NCBI RefSeq assembly: GCF_003056355.1
Contig: NZ_PYVW01000004.1
Span: 1 to 64,000 of the forward strand
DNA: 64,000 nucleotides
Reading direction: 5' to 3'
DNA from: Devosia naphthalenivorans
GTDB lineage: Bacteria; Pseudomonadota; Alphaproteobacteria; Rhizobiales; Devosiaceae
A model generated the notes under the pieces. That model did not search any database, was not told the origin of the DNA, and saw only the letters and a list, made by a program, of their open reading frames with translations. Position numbers and translations under genes: made by a program. Shown here one piece after another: positions 26,134 through 34,619 of this stretch. Every line of letters begins with the position of its first letter. Position 1 is the first letter of the stretch.

Positions 26134-27528
26134 CTAGTCGAGAACAAAACCCACGGAACCCGAAATGCTGCCGCGCATGGCGCCGCTGGTTCCGACGCCG
26201 TACATGCTTTCCATCTTGCCCAGGAAAATCGCCTCAGCATCGCTGGATGGCACCGTATGGTCAGTCGGCACGGCTATGGCATTCAACGGGCTTGCCGCTA
26301 CCAGATAGGGGGTGACCAGGATCACCAGCTCGGTCTGCTGTGACTGGAAGTCGCGCGAGCGGAACAGGGCTCCCAGAATTGGGATATTGCCCAGGCCCGG
26401 CATCTGCTCGATTTGCTGGCTGCTGCGCTCCTGCAACAGGCCACCGATCGCCAGCGTAGTGCCCGGCTGAAGTTCCACTGCGGTTTTGGCCGACCGATTG
26501 GTGAGAGCGTAAGTGCCCGTCTGGACTTCCGAAACGCCGGTGTCGATCGTCAGCGCGACAAGGCCGTTGGACTTGACCACCGGCGTGAAATCCAGGGTTA
26601 TGCCGTATTCCTTGTAGGTGATGATGGTATTGCCATTGTCATCGAGGAGGGGAATGGGGAATTCACCGCCGACCTTGAACTCGGCGGGCTGACCCGAAAT
26701 CGCCGTCAGCGTCGGCTGCGCCAGAACCCGCAGTCCGCCACGGGTTTCCAGGGCGCGAATGGCCGCGTTCAGCTGCAGATTGCCGATGCCGAAATCGCCG
26801 GTGGCGCTGTAGGCCGGCGTGGCTGCAGTTGGAGCATTGAAGCCGAAATTGACGCTGCCGACGCTGAGCGAGCCCGACAGATTGATACCAAACTGCTTGG
26901 CGACATCCCGGTTCACTTCCGAAACGGTGACCTGCAGCATGACCTGCTGGTTGCCGGTGATGTCCAGGATGTTGGCCACGTTCTCGGGGGCGCCGGCAAA
27001 CTGCACGGCTATCGAGGTGGCGCGCTCCTTGTCTTCACCCGACAGCACCGTTCCCGTCAGCACGACCCGATTGGTGTCCGACCCCAGGGTCACCGACTCC
27101 ACCGAAATTCTCGAACCCGGAATGACGCGAGCAAGCGCGGTTTCCAGCGCGTTGCCGACCTGGGACGGCTCTTCGATCACCTTCACGTCCAGCACGGCGA
27201 TGGTGCGGCCCTGGTCGTCGATGAAAAAGACGTTGGTGTCGCCGCCAGTGATGCCCTGAAGAATGGCCCGGCTGCGCGTGCGCATGATGGCTGCTGCGAC
27301 GCCCGGCTGGGCCACGATGACCTCGGCGGCACCTGCCGGCAGATCCACCAGAACCGTCTTGTTGAGCTCGATTTCCACCTTGCGCGTAGCGCCGTAGGAA
27401 TTGGGCGAGATGGTGATCTGGTTTTCTCCGGCCAGCACCGGAGAAATTGCTATCGCCGTGGCAGCCATGAGCAGGGCGAGTGCCGAAGCCTTGATCAGGC
27501 GGGGAAGACTATTGGAAATCCTGGACAT
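26134..27528 (-). CDS. cpaC: Outer-membrane secretin CpaC (RcpA)
   Basis: A 464-residue secretin that forms the outer-membrane pore for the Flp pilus. A signal peptide (about 1-34, ending near SPVLA) is followed by the pilus-assembly N domain (about 36-105, LPAGAAEVIVAQPGVA), a BON-like domain (about 110-185, VGNALETALARVIPGSRISV) and the secretin domain (about 225-415) with VLAQPTLTAISGQPAEFKVG and LGNIPILGALF. The ATG at 27528 has GGAG six bases upstream and is preferred over the GTG at 27540. Confidence 0.94.
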   Translation of the reverse strand: MSRISNSLPRLIKASALALLMAATAIAISPVLAGENQITISPNSYGATRKVEIELNKTVLVDLPAGAAEVIVAQPGVAAAIMRTRSRAILQGITGGDTNVFFIDDQGRTIAVLDVKVIEEPSQVGNALETALARVIPGSRISVESVTLGSDTNRVVLTGTVLSGEDKERATSIAVQFAGAPENVANILDITGNQQVMLQVTVSEVNRDVAKQFGINLSGSLSVGSVNFGFNAPTAATPAYSATGDFGIGNLQLNAAIRALETRGGLRVLAQPTLTAISGQPAEFKVGGEFPIPLLDDNGNTIITYKEYGITLDFTPVVKSNGLVALTIDTGVSEVQTGTYALTNRSAKTAVELQPGTTLAIGGLLQERSSQQIEQMPGLGNIPILGALFRSRDFQSQQTELVILVTPYLVAASPLNAIAVPTDHTVPSSDAEAIFLGKMESMYGVGTSGAMRGSISGSVGFVLD

Positions 27529-27541
27529 TATTGTCTCCACC

Positions 27542-28462
27542 CTAGCGCGGCATGTCTTGCGCCGCGGCCGGCACGATCGGCGTTACAGGTCCCAGCGGGA
27601 TCGTCGAATCCGGCAATACGGTGGGGTCGGTTTGTGGGCTGACGCTGCTGACGGTCGTGCCCGCGCTGATGCTCTGCTCCTTGCCGAAGCGGATCAGGCG
27701 CACGGTCTGGCTGGAAGCCGCGCTGGTGTATGAACCGTTGTCGACGAAGTCTGCTACCGAGCGCAGGGTGAGGGACAGCTGGCCGCGCGTCGCCGCCGTG
27801 ACAAGGGCTTCGGCTTGGCCCGGATCGAGTTCGATGGTCGCGATGGTGGCATCATCGAAGGTGATCGGGGTGGGTGCTGCGGCCGCAGGATCTTCCTGGC
27901 CACCGCTGACGCCCACCTCGCCCAGGCGCTTGCCGATCGCTAAAATGCGTACATTGGACAGAACAAGTTCGGATACCTGACCGGCATCGGTGCTGGTCGT
28001 CAGCAGCACGTCGACATGATCATTGGGCAGCACAAAGCCGCCGGCGCTGGAAGCGGCTGTAACAGGCACCGACACGGCCCGCATGCCGGGCGCCAGAACT
28101 GCCGACAGATACCCCTGGTCGGTGCGGGCCAGCTTGGCCTCGCGGATCGGCTCTCCCGGGAAAAATTCGAAGCGCGCCACGGCACCGGTCAGGTCCGTGG
28201 TGGCGTCCGGCATGGCGGCAATGGTGACGTATTCCGGGCGCACGGCGCCTTCCGGCCAATCCTGCCATTGCAGTTTGGTGGGTGCCAGCCGCTCGCCCAC
28301 GCCGATCGGCAGACTTGCGACCAGAACCTGCGTCTTGGCCTCTTCGATGACCTCGGTGGTAATGACCTGCTCGGGTGCCGGGCCGCCACGCGTCACCAGA
28401 AAAGCTGCCAGGCCGCCTGCAATGATGGCGACGAGCAGCAATATCAAACGGGCCGGCTTCAT
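27542..28462 (-). CDS. cpaB: Flp pilus assembly protein CpaB (RcpC)
   Basis: A 306-residue periplasmic protein anchored by an N-terminal membrane helix (about 5-23, LILLLVAIIAGGLAAFLV). It holds a SAF domain (about 45-115, LVASLPIGVGERLAPTKL) and an RcpC/CpaB C-terminal domain with VLPNDHVDVLLT. In related systems it stabilises the secretin. It is the first gene of the cpaB-cpaC-cpaE-cpaF-tadB-tadC operon. The 180-base region upstream carries a strong palindrome (28531-28555). Confidence 0.93.
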   Translation of the reverse strand: MKPARLILLLVAIIAGGLAAFLVTRGGPAPEQVITTEVIEEAKTQVLVASLPIGVGERLAPTKLQWQDWPEGAVRPEYVTIAAMPDATTDLTGAVARFEFFPGEPIREAKLARTDQGYLSAVLAPGMRAVSVPVTAASSAGGFVLPNDHVDVLLTTSTDAGQVSELVLSNVRILAIGKRLGEVGVSGGQEDPAAAAPTPITFDDATIATIELDPGQAEALVTAATRGQLSLTLRSVADFVDNGSYTSAASSQTVRLIRFGKEQSISAGTTVSSVSPQTDPTVLPDSTIPLGPVTPIVPAAAQDMPR

Positions 28463-28530
28463 CTGGTACTCCGGAGCTAGGCAGGACGCAGACGTCCATT
28501 TCCACCGGATGAATCATGAACCGAAAGGGT

Positions 28531-28555
28531 CAAAGTTTGGTTAACCGAAACTTTG
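28531..28555. promoter_or_regulatory. Palindrome upstream of cpaB
   Basis: Inverted arms CAAAGTTT (28531-28538) and AAACTTTG (28548-28555) flank GGTTAACCG. The site lies about 70 bases upstream of the cpaB start, where an operator would be expected. TTAACGACTAGTAAA at 28565-28579 is one mismatch from the CtrA consensus TTAA-N7-TTAA. Function is inferred from position and symmetry only. Confidence 0.5.
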
Positions 28556-28643
28556 CCGGAAGAGTTAACGACTAGTAAATTTCTTCAAAATGCAAGAGCG
28601 AACAAATAATCGGTCACTCTCGGGCGACGTTTACTTCAAAAGG

Positions 28644-29144
28644 TCAGGCGGCGAGACGGGCGAACATTGCCGAGTTCGAGTAGACCAGTAAACCAGCGGC
28701 AGCGAGAGCTACGCCATAAGGCACGCCCGACTTGCGATCGTGCAGGCGCTCGATCCAGCGGAAGCGGGCGATCAGGGGCATCAGTGGCAAACGGCGGAAA
28801 GCCAAAATAACCAGGGTCAGAAGTCCGCCCAAAAGCGCAGCATAAATCAAAAAAGGCAGAGCAAGACCGAAGCCAAGCCAAAGCGAAGTCGCAGCAGCCA
28901 GCTTCGCATCTCCCCCCCCGATCCAGCCAAAAGCAAAGAACGCAAAACCCACCACAAGCACCACCAGCGCGCAAGTCAGGTGCATGGCAAATTCGGGCAG
29001 TGGCAGTCCGGTGGCCAGCGCCACAATCAGGAAAGCCCCGACAAGCAGCATCACCAACTTGTTGGAAATTCGCATGGTCAGCAGGTCCGAGGTTGCCGCA
29101 AAGGCCATGGCGAACGGGAATATCAGCAGCGCTATGGAGGACAT
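28644..29144 (-). CDS. cpaA: Prepilin peptidase CpaA (A24 family)
   Basis: A 166-residue inner-membrane aspartic protease that cleaves the leader of Flp prepilins. The two catalytic aspartates are in ATSDLLTMRISN (residues about 16-27) and GGGDAKLAAA (about 72-81, the GxGDxK motif). About five membrane helices are visible. The start at 29144 (MSSIALLIFPFAMAF) gives the usual size; the longer frame reaches into the pilA terminator. It lies between pilA and cpaB on the same strand, with gaps on both sides. Confidence 0.92.
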   Translation of the reverse strand: MSSIALLIFPFAMAFAATSDLLTMRISNKLVMLLVGAFLIVALATGLPLPEFAMHLTCALVVLVVGFAFFAFGWIGGGDAKLAAATSLWLGFGLALPFLIYAALLGGLLTLVILAFRRLPLMPLIARFRWIERLHDRKSGVPYGVALAAAGLLVYSNSAMFARLAA

Positions 29145-29197
29145 CTCGGGCTCCGGATGGTTTGACCGGAAGTGTAGTGCAGTGGAGTTAAGGAAAA

Positions 29198-29223
29198 CGA
29201 AAAAGGGGGGCACGAGGCCCCCC
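29198..29223 (-). terminator. Rho-independent terminator after pilA
   Basis: Read on the minus strand, GGGGGGC (29223-29217) and GCCCCCC (29211-29205) form a perfect stem with a five-base loop, followed by TTTTT and then CGTTTT. It lies about 20 bases after the pilA stop and 55 bases before cpaA, so the abundant pilin transcript is likely ended here. Confidence 0.93.
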
Positions 29224-29243
29224 TTCCAAGTTAGATAGGTGTC

Positions 29244-29444
29244 TTAGCCGCCAGCAGGAGCCGGGGCCGCCGGCACTACAGTGTCATCCAACCGGTCGCT
29301 GATATCGTTAAATAGGCCCGATAGGCTGCCACCAAGGGTGGTTGCTGCCACGATGATACCAACAGCGATCAGGGCGGCGATAAGGCCGTATTCAATTGCG
29401 GTCGCGCCAGACTCGTCCTGCGCGAAGCGTGCGAAGATGTTCAT
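29244..29444 (-). CDS. pilA: Flp family type IVb pilin
   Basis: A 66-residue prepilin, the structural subunit of the Tad pilus. It has a short basic leader with the processing region DESGATAIEYGLIAALIAV (Gly then Ala, Glu at +5 and Tyr at +6 of the Flp motif), one membrane helix, and a short C-terminus ending in a Pro/Ala/Gly stretch. The ATG has GGAG nine bases upstream. Its own terminator follows. The upstream region contains two inverted repeats. Confidence 0.95.
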   Translation of the reverse strand: MNIFARFAQDESGATAIEYGLIAALIAVGIIVAATTLGGSLSGLFNDISDRLDDTVVPAAPAPAGG

Positions 29445-29823
29445 TACCAGGCTCCATTACTACGTCATCTAGTGACGCTCATCGTTCGACACGTCACACA
29501 TCGAACAATTTGGAAGCTATTCGCGACGTCTTGAAATTGCGTTAATTGCGAGCTCGGGACACTACGCCGTCCTGCCTAGAATATTACATAGATATCAACC
29601 GGTTACCGGAATCGATCAAATGCGAAACGCCCTTCAGCCGGACGGCGGGCGGCACGCCTCTACTGCAATTATACTTACTTGCCATGTATTATGAAGATGA
29701 TCGGCACGCAGGAACAAGCCTTTACCACCGGGCACATCAAGCCAGCAGTTATGACTGTTTGTGAATTATTCACTATTCGAGACGAAACTGTCTTGCAGTG
29801 TATCTGTGCCGCCGGACCCGTTC
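29445..29823. other. Intergenic region between pilA and the pilus N-domain gene
   Basis: A 379-base divergent promoter region that is more AT-rich than its surroundings. It contains two inverted repeats upstream of pilA: CGTCA-TCTAG-TGACG (29463-29477) and GTTCGA-N11-TCGAAC (29484-29506). A 72-codon open frame at 29546-29764 has no recognisable ribosome site and unusual composition, so I do not call it a gene. The rest shows no feature I can support. Confidence 0.6.
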
Positions 29824-30276
29824 ATGCGTAAACATCTTGCCATTACCCTCGCTCTCGGCCTCTTCGGGTCCGCCGTCGCGCCACTTGCCAGTCTTGCGGC
29901 CGATGCGCCTATCAATGTCAATGTGAACATGGCGCGCATCCTGCGCATCAATGCTTCTGCAGCGACGGTGATCGTTGGCAATCCCGGGATAGCGGACGTG
30001 CTGATCCAGGACCCGCAGACGCTGGTGCTCACGGGCAAGAGTTACGGGCAAACCAATCTGATCGTTCTCGATAGCGCAGGCACGCCCATCGCCGACACGA
30101 TCATCGAGGTTGTGCAGATGCAGGCCGGCACGCTCACCGTGTTCCAGGGACAGGCACGCACCAGCCTTGCCTGTGCGCCCGTCTGCCAGAATACGATTAC
30201 CATGGGCGACGACCCCGGCTTCTCGGGTGAAGCGATTGCCTCGGCCCAGCTGATTCAGACCATCGGGCAAAACTGA
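29824..30276 (+). CDS. Stand-alone pilus assembly N-domain protein
   Basis: A 150-residue secreted protein. A signal peptide (about 1-24, ending ASLAADA) is followed by the same pilus-assembly N domain that begins CpaC (ARILRINASAATVIVGNPG and TGKSYGQTNLIVLD, about residues 35-100). There is no BON or secretin domain. The C-terminal part has two Cys in LACAPVCQNT. It could assist or regulate the secretin, or replace a missing periplasmic partner such as CpaD; that is inference. It heads a plus-strand set with two TadE-like genes, separated from them by 117 bases. Confidence 0.85.
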   Translation: MRKHLAITLALGLFGSAVAPLASLAADAPINVNVNMARILRINASAATVIVGNPGIADVLIQDPQTLVLTGKSYGQTNLIVLDSAGTPIADTIIEVVQMQAGTLTVFQGQARTSLACAPVCQNTITMGDDPGFSGEAIASAQLIQTIGQN

Positions 30277-30393
30277 GGCTCAACGGTAGCAGACTGTTAA
30301 CGCCATTCGTAACTCTGGCGGTTCAATCACACAGTCTAAATGTTCAATTAGTGCCCCGCTCCTAGACTACGCTCGCAACAAGAGTGCGGTGTC

Positions 30394-30978
30394 GTGACAA
30401 GCAGGTTCGCATCGGTGGTAGGCAGAAGGCTGTTGGGACTCCAGCGGTCGAAGCTTCTGCGCGATGAGAGAGGCGCAACCGCCGTTGAATTCGGGCTGCT
30501 TGCCCTGCCCTTTTTCATGATCGTGGGGGCCATACTCGAAACCGCCGTCGTGTTTCTGTCGGGTCAGATCCTGGACACCGCCGTGCAGGACGTCAGCCGC
30601 CTGATCCGTACCGGCCAGGTACGCGAAATGGGGATCACGACCGCGCAGGATTTCAAGGACCGCGTTTGCGAGCGGCTGTATGGATTGTTCACCAACTGCG
30701 ACGCCCTGCACGTCGAGGTCGACGTACAAGATACAGGCAGGTTCTCGGACATCACGATCAGTGCGCCGATCGACTTCGCCAATTGCAAGAAAGATGCCTG
30801 CGACTGGACGCGTCCAGAAGTCTTTTCTGCTGGCCAGGGTTCCAGCATTGTTGTCGTGCAGGTCTATTACAAATGGCCCGCCATCGTCAGTTTGGGGGGG
30901 TATCACCTCGGCAATCTTGGTGACGGAACCCGCTTGATGAGCGGGACGACAGTGTTGCGCAACGAGCCGTTCACATGA
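30394..30978 (+). CDS. TadE-like pseudopilin, first copy
   Basis: A 194-residue minor pseudopilin of the TadE family. The N-terminal class III-like leader has the processing region DERGATAVEFGLLALPFFM with Glu at +5, followed by one membrane helix. The periplasmic part holds Cys residues (VCERLYGLFTNC, then ANCKKDACDW) that could form disulfides. It starts at a GTG with AAGAG about nine bases upstream. It overlaps the second TadE-like gene by four bases. It is probably processed by CpaA. Confidence 0.88.
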   Translation: MTSRFASVVGRRLLGLQRSKLLRDERGATAVEFGLLALPFFMIVGAILETAVVFLSGQILDTAVQDVSRLIRTGQVREMGITTAQDFKDRVCERLYGLFTNCDALHVEVDVQDTGRFSDITISAPIDFANCKKDACDWTRPEVFSAGQGSSIVVVQVYYKWPAIVSLGGYHLGNLGDGTRLMSGTTVLRNEPFT

Positions 30979-31544
30979 GATTGGCAAACCAGCTGATTGC
31001 AAAGCTTCGCCGCTTCAGGGCAGCTCAGGCCGGTGCTGCAGCGGTGGAGTTCGCACTGATCCTGCCGGTCATGCTGATGCTTTATGTCGGCGCCAATGAA
31101 GGGAGTGTGTTGATCAGCATGGACCGCAAGGTTCAGCTGATATCGGGGGCGGTGGGCGATCTGGTGTCGCGGTCGGAAGGAGAAATCCTCACCGCTGATC
31201 TACTGGACTACGTCAAAGTGGCTAGCGGCATTGTCTCGCCCTATGTGGTGGACGGCATGGTCCAGATCGTGACGCAGGTGAAGGTGGAGAACGGTGAGGC
31301 GGAAGTCGTCTGGTCGCGAGGTTTCATGAACCAAGTGCCAGACAATGCGCTGAACCGAGAGGATAACAGCAGCTATCCGTTACCCCAATCAGTTATCGCC
31401 ATCGCCGAAGGCCAGTTCGTCATCGTAGCGGAAACGCGCCTGCCCTATACCCCGCTTTACGGGATCGTCTACACTTCGCCCATCAATCTTTACCGCGAAA
31501 ACTTCTTTCTGCCACGCTTTGGCGGAGACATCGATATCAAGTGA
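30975..31544 (+). CDS. TadE-like pseudopilin, second copy
   Basis: A 189-residue TadE/TadG-family pseudopilin with leader region AGAAAVEFALILPVMLMLYVG, Glu at +5 and one membrane helix. The periplasmic domain lacks the cysteines of its upstream neighbour. Its ATG overlaps the preceding stop (ATGA), indicating coupled translation. A full-length TadG with a von Willebrand A domain (usually 400 residues or more) is not present in this window. Confidence 0.88.
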   Translation: MRLANQLIAKLRRFRAAQAGAAAVEFALILPVMLMLYVGANEGSVLISMDRKVQLISGAVGDLVSRSEGEILTADLLDYVKVASGIVSPYVVDGMVQIVTQVKVENGEAEVVWSRGFMNQVPDNALNREDNSSYPLPQSVIAIAEGQFVIVAETRLPYTPLYGIVYTSPINLYRENFFLPRFGGDIDIK

Positions 31545-31616
31545 GCCTGCGCTTGCACCTTGCCGGGGCTCGTGCCACAAGCCAGCCAGCTTCCCCTCAC
31601 TGGTAGAGTTTTCCGC

Positions 31617-32237
31617 ATGACCGATACGCTTGTTCCTGTGTTTGACCTTGGCGGCGTGTTCGTTGACTGGAACCCGATGTATCTGTTCCGCAAGCTCTTC
31701 GAGAGCGAGGAGGATGCGCAGTGGTTCCAGGAAAGCGTCTGCACGCTGGAGTGGAATTTGGAGTTCGATGCCGGGGAGATTTACTCCGAGGGTGTTGCCA
31801 AGCTTATCACTCGCTTTCCCAAGTATTGGCGCGAAATCCAGGCGTTTGACTTGCGCTGGAAGGAAACACTCGGCGGCTTCATTCAGGGCACGATCGATAT
31901 TCATGACGAACTGGTCGAGCAGGAGATCCCGACTTTCGCCATCACCAATTTCTCCTGGGAGAAGTGGGTGAGTTGCCTGCCAGACTGGCCGTTCCTCGAG
32001 AAGTTCGACGGGGTGATCGTCTCGGGCCTGGAAGGCATGGTGAAGCCGGACCCACGGATCTATCGCGTGTTCTGCGAGCGCTATGGCCTGGCACCCGAGA
32101 GCTGCGTGTTCATCGACGATAGCGAACCCAACATCACATCCGCCCGCAAGTTCGGCATGCACGGAATCCACTTCAAGGACCCCGTGACCTTGCGCAAGGA
32201 ACTGATCGGGCTGGGGCTGCCGCTCAAGGCGAAGTAG
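31617..32237 (+). CDS. HAD-IA family hydrolase
   Basis: A 206-residue haloacid dehalogenase-like phosphatase, similar in layout to YihX-type sugar phosphatases and 2-haloacid dehalogenases. Motif I is VFDLGGVFVDW (nucleophile Asp), motif II has ITNFSWEKW, motif III is EGMVKPDPRIY (Lys), and motif IV is CVFIDDSEPNI. The substrate is unknown. The start at 31617 directly precedes motif I. It converges on the glyoxalase-like gene, with five bases between stops. Confidence 0.9.
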   Translation: MTDTLVPVFDLGGVFVDWNPMYLFRKLFESEEDAQWFQESVCTLEWNLEFDAGEIYSEGVAKLITRFPKYWREIQAFDLRWKETLGGFIQGTIDIHDELVEQEIPTFAITNFSWEKWVSCLPDWPFLEKFDGVIVSGLEGMVKPDPRIYRVFCERYGLAPESCVFIDDSEPNITSARKFGMHGIHFKDPVTLRKELIGLGLPLKAK

Positions 32238-32242
32238 CGCCC

Positions 32243-32638
32243 TTAACCGAACCGGCGGCCTTTCTGGATCACTTCGATCTGGTAGCCGTCGGGATCGGCG
32301 ATGAAAAAGAAGCGGGCAACGGGTACGCCGCCATTGTTGAAATCGACGAGCTTGCGCGGGCCGTAGCCGAGCTCTGTAAGCCGAGCGTGTTCAGCGTCTA
32401 CGTCATCAACCACCACTGCCAAGTGCCCGTAACCATCGCCCAGATCATAGGGTTCGGTGCGGCCGAAATTCACGGTCAGTTCAAGCTCAAAACCACCGGA
32501 CCCGGTGGCGAGGTAGATCAGCGCGAAATCGGGGAACTCAATGCGCTCCTGCACCGTCAACCCGAAGGCCTGTTCATAGAAATCAACCGAGCGGGCCTCG
32601 TCGATAACCCGGATCATCGAGTGAACGAGCTTGGACAT
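32243..32638 (-). CDS. gloA: Glyoxalase I-like VOC protein
   Basis: A 131-residue protein close to lactoylglutathione lyase, which isomerises the methylglyoxal-glutathione hemithioacetal. The four glyoxalase I metal ligands can be placed: His in KLVHSMIRV, Glu in FELELTVN, His in GYGHLAVVVDD, and Glu in GYQIEVIQ. It starts one base after the upp stop codon, so it is the last gene of the nucleoside cluster. Its presence there may reflect aldehyde stress, which is inference. The longer frame to 32881 is a shadow of upp. Confidence 0.88.
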   Translation of the reverse strand: MSKLVHSMIRVIDEARSVDFYEQAFGLTVQERIEFPDFALIYLATGSGGFELELTVNFGRTEPYDLGDGYGHLAVVVDDVDAEHARLTELGYGPRKLVDFNNGGVPVARFFFIADPDGYQIEVIQKGRRFG

Positions 32639-32639
32639 G

Positions 32640-33269
32640 CTATTTGGTGCCGTACATACGGTCGCCGGCGTCGCCGAGGCCGGGGATGATATAGCCCTGC
32701 TCGTTGAGATGGCTATCGATTGCCGCGGTGTAAACCGGCACGTCGGGATGGGCTTCGGTGAACCGCTTGACGCCTTCGGGCGCCGCCAGCAGGCACAGGA
32801 AGCGGATATCGTTGGCGCCCAATTGCTTGAGCTTGTCGATCGCAACGGTGGCGGAATTCGCTGTTGCCAGCATCGGGTCAACCACGATGATCAGGCGGTC
32901 TTCAAGGTTTGACGGTGCCTTGAAGTAGTATTCCACCGGCTCCAGAGTTTCGTGGTCACGATACATGCCGATATGGGCCACACGTGCCGCCGGCACCAGA
33001 TCCAACATGCCATCCAAAAGGCCGTTGCCGGCACGCAGGATGGAAGCAAAGACCAGCTTCTTGCCCTTGATTGCCGGAGACTTCATCGGCGCCATCGGGG
33101 TTTCGATGTCGATCAGTTCCAACTCGAGATCGCGGGTCACCTCGTAGCACATCAGATGCGCAATCTCGCGCAGCAGGCGGCGGAACCCCGCTATGGAGGT
33201 CTCCTTGTTGCGCATGATGGTCAGCTTGTGCTGAATCAGCGGGTGATCGATGATGGTGACGTTGCTCAT
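32640..33269 (-). CDS. upp: Uracil phosphoribosyltransferase
   Basis: A 209-residue salvage enzyme that joins uracil and PRPP to UMP. The PRPP-binding motif is [19 protein letters not shown] (about 128-146), and the uracil-binding C-terminus is [17 protein letters not shown]. It takes up the uracil released by the pyrimidine nucleoside phosphorylase encoded upstream in the same cluster. It lies 15 bases after deoB. Confidence 0.97.
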   Translation of the reverse strand: MSNVTIIDHPLIQHKLTIMRNKETSIAGFRRLLREIAHLMCYEVTRDLELELIDIETPMAPMKSPAIKGKKLVFASILRAGNGLLDGMLDLVPAARVAHIGMYRDHETLEPVEYYFKAPSNLEDRLIIVVDPMLATANSATVAIDKLKQLGANDIRFLCLLAAPEGVKRFTEAHPDVPVYTAAIDSHLNEQGYIIPGLGDAGDRMYGTK

Positions 33270-33284
33270 GGAAACACCCGTGTC

Positions 33285-34502
33285 TTAGAGAAAACTCTTG
33301 CCGTGCCGGCCGGGATCAAGTCCGAGCCAGTGGGCTATGCTTTCACCTATATCAGCGAAGGTGGGGCGAATGCCAATCTCTCCCGGTGACAGGCTTGGGG
33401 AAAAAACCAGGATCGGCACCTGTTCTCGGGTGTGATCGGTGCCAGGCCAAGTCGGATCGTTGCCGTGATCAGCCGTCAGGATCAGCAGATCATCGTGCCG
33501 CAGCTTGGAGATCATCTCAGGCAGGCGAGCATCGAACAGTTCGAGCGCTGCGGCATAGCCTGGCACGTCGCGGCGGTGACCGTATTCACTGTCGAAGTCG
33601 ACGAAATTGGTCATGATGAAGGCGTTGTCAGCGGCCATTTCCATGGCGTCGAGCGTCTTGTCGAAGAGCTGAGGGATGCCGGTGCCCTTGAGCTTGTGGG
33701 TGACGCCATGGCCGGCATAGATGTCGGAAATCTTGCCGATGGCATAGACTTGGTTGCCAGCCGCCTGGTTTCGATCGAGCAGTGTCGGCTCGGGCGGGGC
33801 TAGGGCAAAGTCGCGCCGATTGCCGGTGCGCTTGAAGCTTTGGGCATTCTCGCCGACGAAGGGCCGCGCGATGACACGGCCGATCATCATCGGGGCGGTC
33901 AGCTCGAAGGCGATCTGGCAGATTTCGTAGAGTCTGTTCAGGCCGAAATGGGTTTCGTGCGCGGCGATCTGGAACACGCTGTCGATGGAGGTGTAGCAGA
34001 TCGGCTTGCCGGTCCGGATATGCTCGTCGCCCAGGGCGGCGATGATATCGGTGCCCGAGGCGTGCTTGTCGCCGAGGATGCCGGGGAGTCCGGCACGTTC
34101 CATAAAGTCTTCGATCAGCTGCGGCGGGAAGGTTGGCTCCGACTGCGGGAAATAGCCCCATTCGAAGGGCACCGGCACGCCTGCGATCTCCCAATGGCCG
34201 GATGGAGTATCCTTGCCCTTGGAAACTTCGCGGCCCACACCGAAGCGGCCACCCTTGGGGGTGGCTGACAGACCGGGCGGCAGTGTGCCGGTTGAGAGCT
34301 TAATGGCCGCGCCGATGCCGAGCGCATCGAGGTTGGGGACATTGAGGGGCCCCGATCGCAGGCCGGGGCGGTCGGCCTTGCCGGTGGCGGCCCATTCGGC
34401 GATGTGGCCAAACGTGTTGGAGCCGGTATCACCGTATGCGTCGGCGTCCGGCGCGCCGCCAATGCCGACGCTATCGAGAATGCAGAGAATGGCGCGGGGC
34501 AT
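33285..34502 (-). CDS. deoB: Phosphopentomutase
   Basis: A 405-residue alkaline-phosphatase-superfamily enzyme that interconverts (deoxy)ribose 1-phosphate and 5-phosphate. Metal ligands and catalytic features include [14 protein letters not shown] at the N-terminus, [13 protein letters not shown] (phosphorylated Thr region), [12 protein letters not shown] and [21 protein letters not shown]. It links the phosphorylases to DeoC. The ATG has AAGGAG seven bases upstream. Repeat A lies between deoA and deoB. Confidence 0.97.
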   Translation of the reverse strand: MPRAILCILDSVGIGGAPDADAYGDTGSNTFGHIAEWAATGKADRPGLRSGPLNVPNLDALGIGAAIKLSTGTLPPGLSATPKGGRFGVGREVSKGKDTPSGHWEIAGVPVPFEWGYFPQSEPTFPPQLIEDFMERAGLPGILGDKHASGTDIIAALGDEHIRTGKPICYTSIDSVFQIAAHETHFGLNRLYEICQIAFELTAPMMIGRVIARPFVGENAQSFKRTGNRRDFALAPPEPTLLDRNQAAGNQVYAIGKISDIYAGHGVTHKLKGTGIPQLFDKTLDAMEMAADNAFIMTNFVDFDSEYGHRRDVPGYAAALELFDARLPEMISKLRHDDLLILTADHGNDPTWPGTDHTREQVPILVFSPSLSPGEIGIRPTFADIGESIAHWLGLDPGRHGKSFL

Positions 34503-34532
34503 TGCAGGCTCCTTGGGAAATTATCCCACCGG

Positions 34533-34608
34533 GTCATTCCCGCGAAAGCGGGAAGCTCTGTTGCGGTGGCGACAAGAAAACGGAGGTTCCCGCTTTCGCG
34601 GGAATGAC
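34533..34608. repeat. Palindromic repeat A between deoA and deoB
   Basis: A complete pair of arms: GTCATTCCCGCGAAAGCGGG on the left and TTCCCGCTTTCGCGGGAA-TGAC on the right, about 30 bases apart. It sits 12 bases before the deoA stop and 30 bases upstream of deoB, inside the nucleoside operon, and could form a strong mRNA hairpin. Confidence 0.92.
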
Positions 34609-34619
34609 TCCGTGGTGGG

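Noticed and set aside
29546..29764. A 72-codon frame upstream of the pilus N-domain gene
   Set aside because: No Shine-Dalgarno, atypical composition, and it lies in an AT-rich promoter region.
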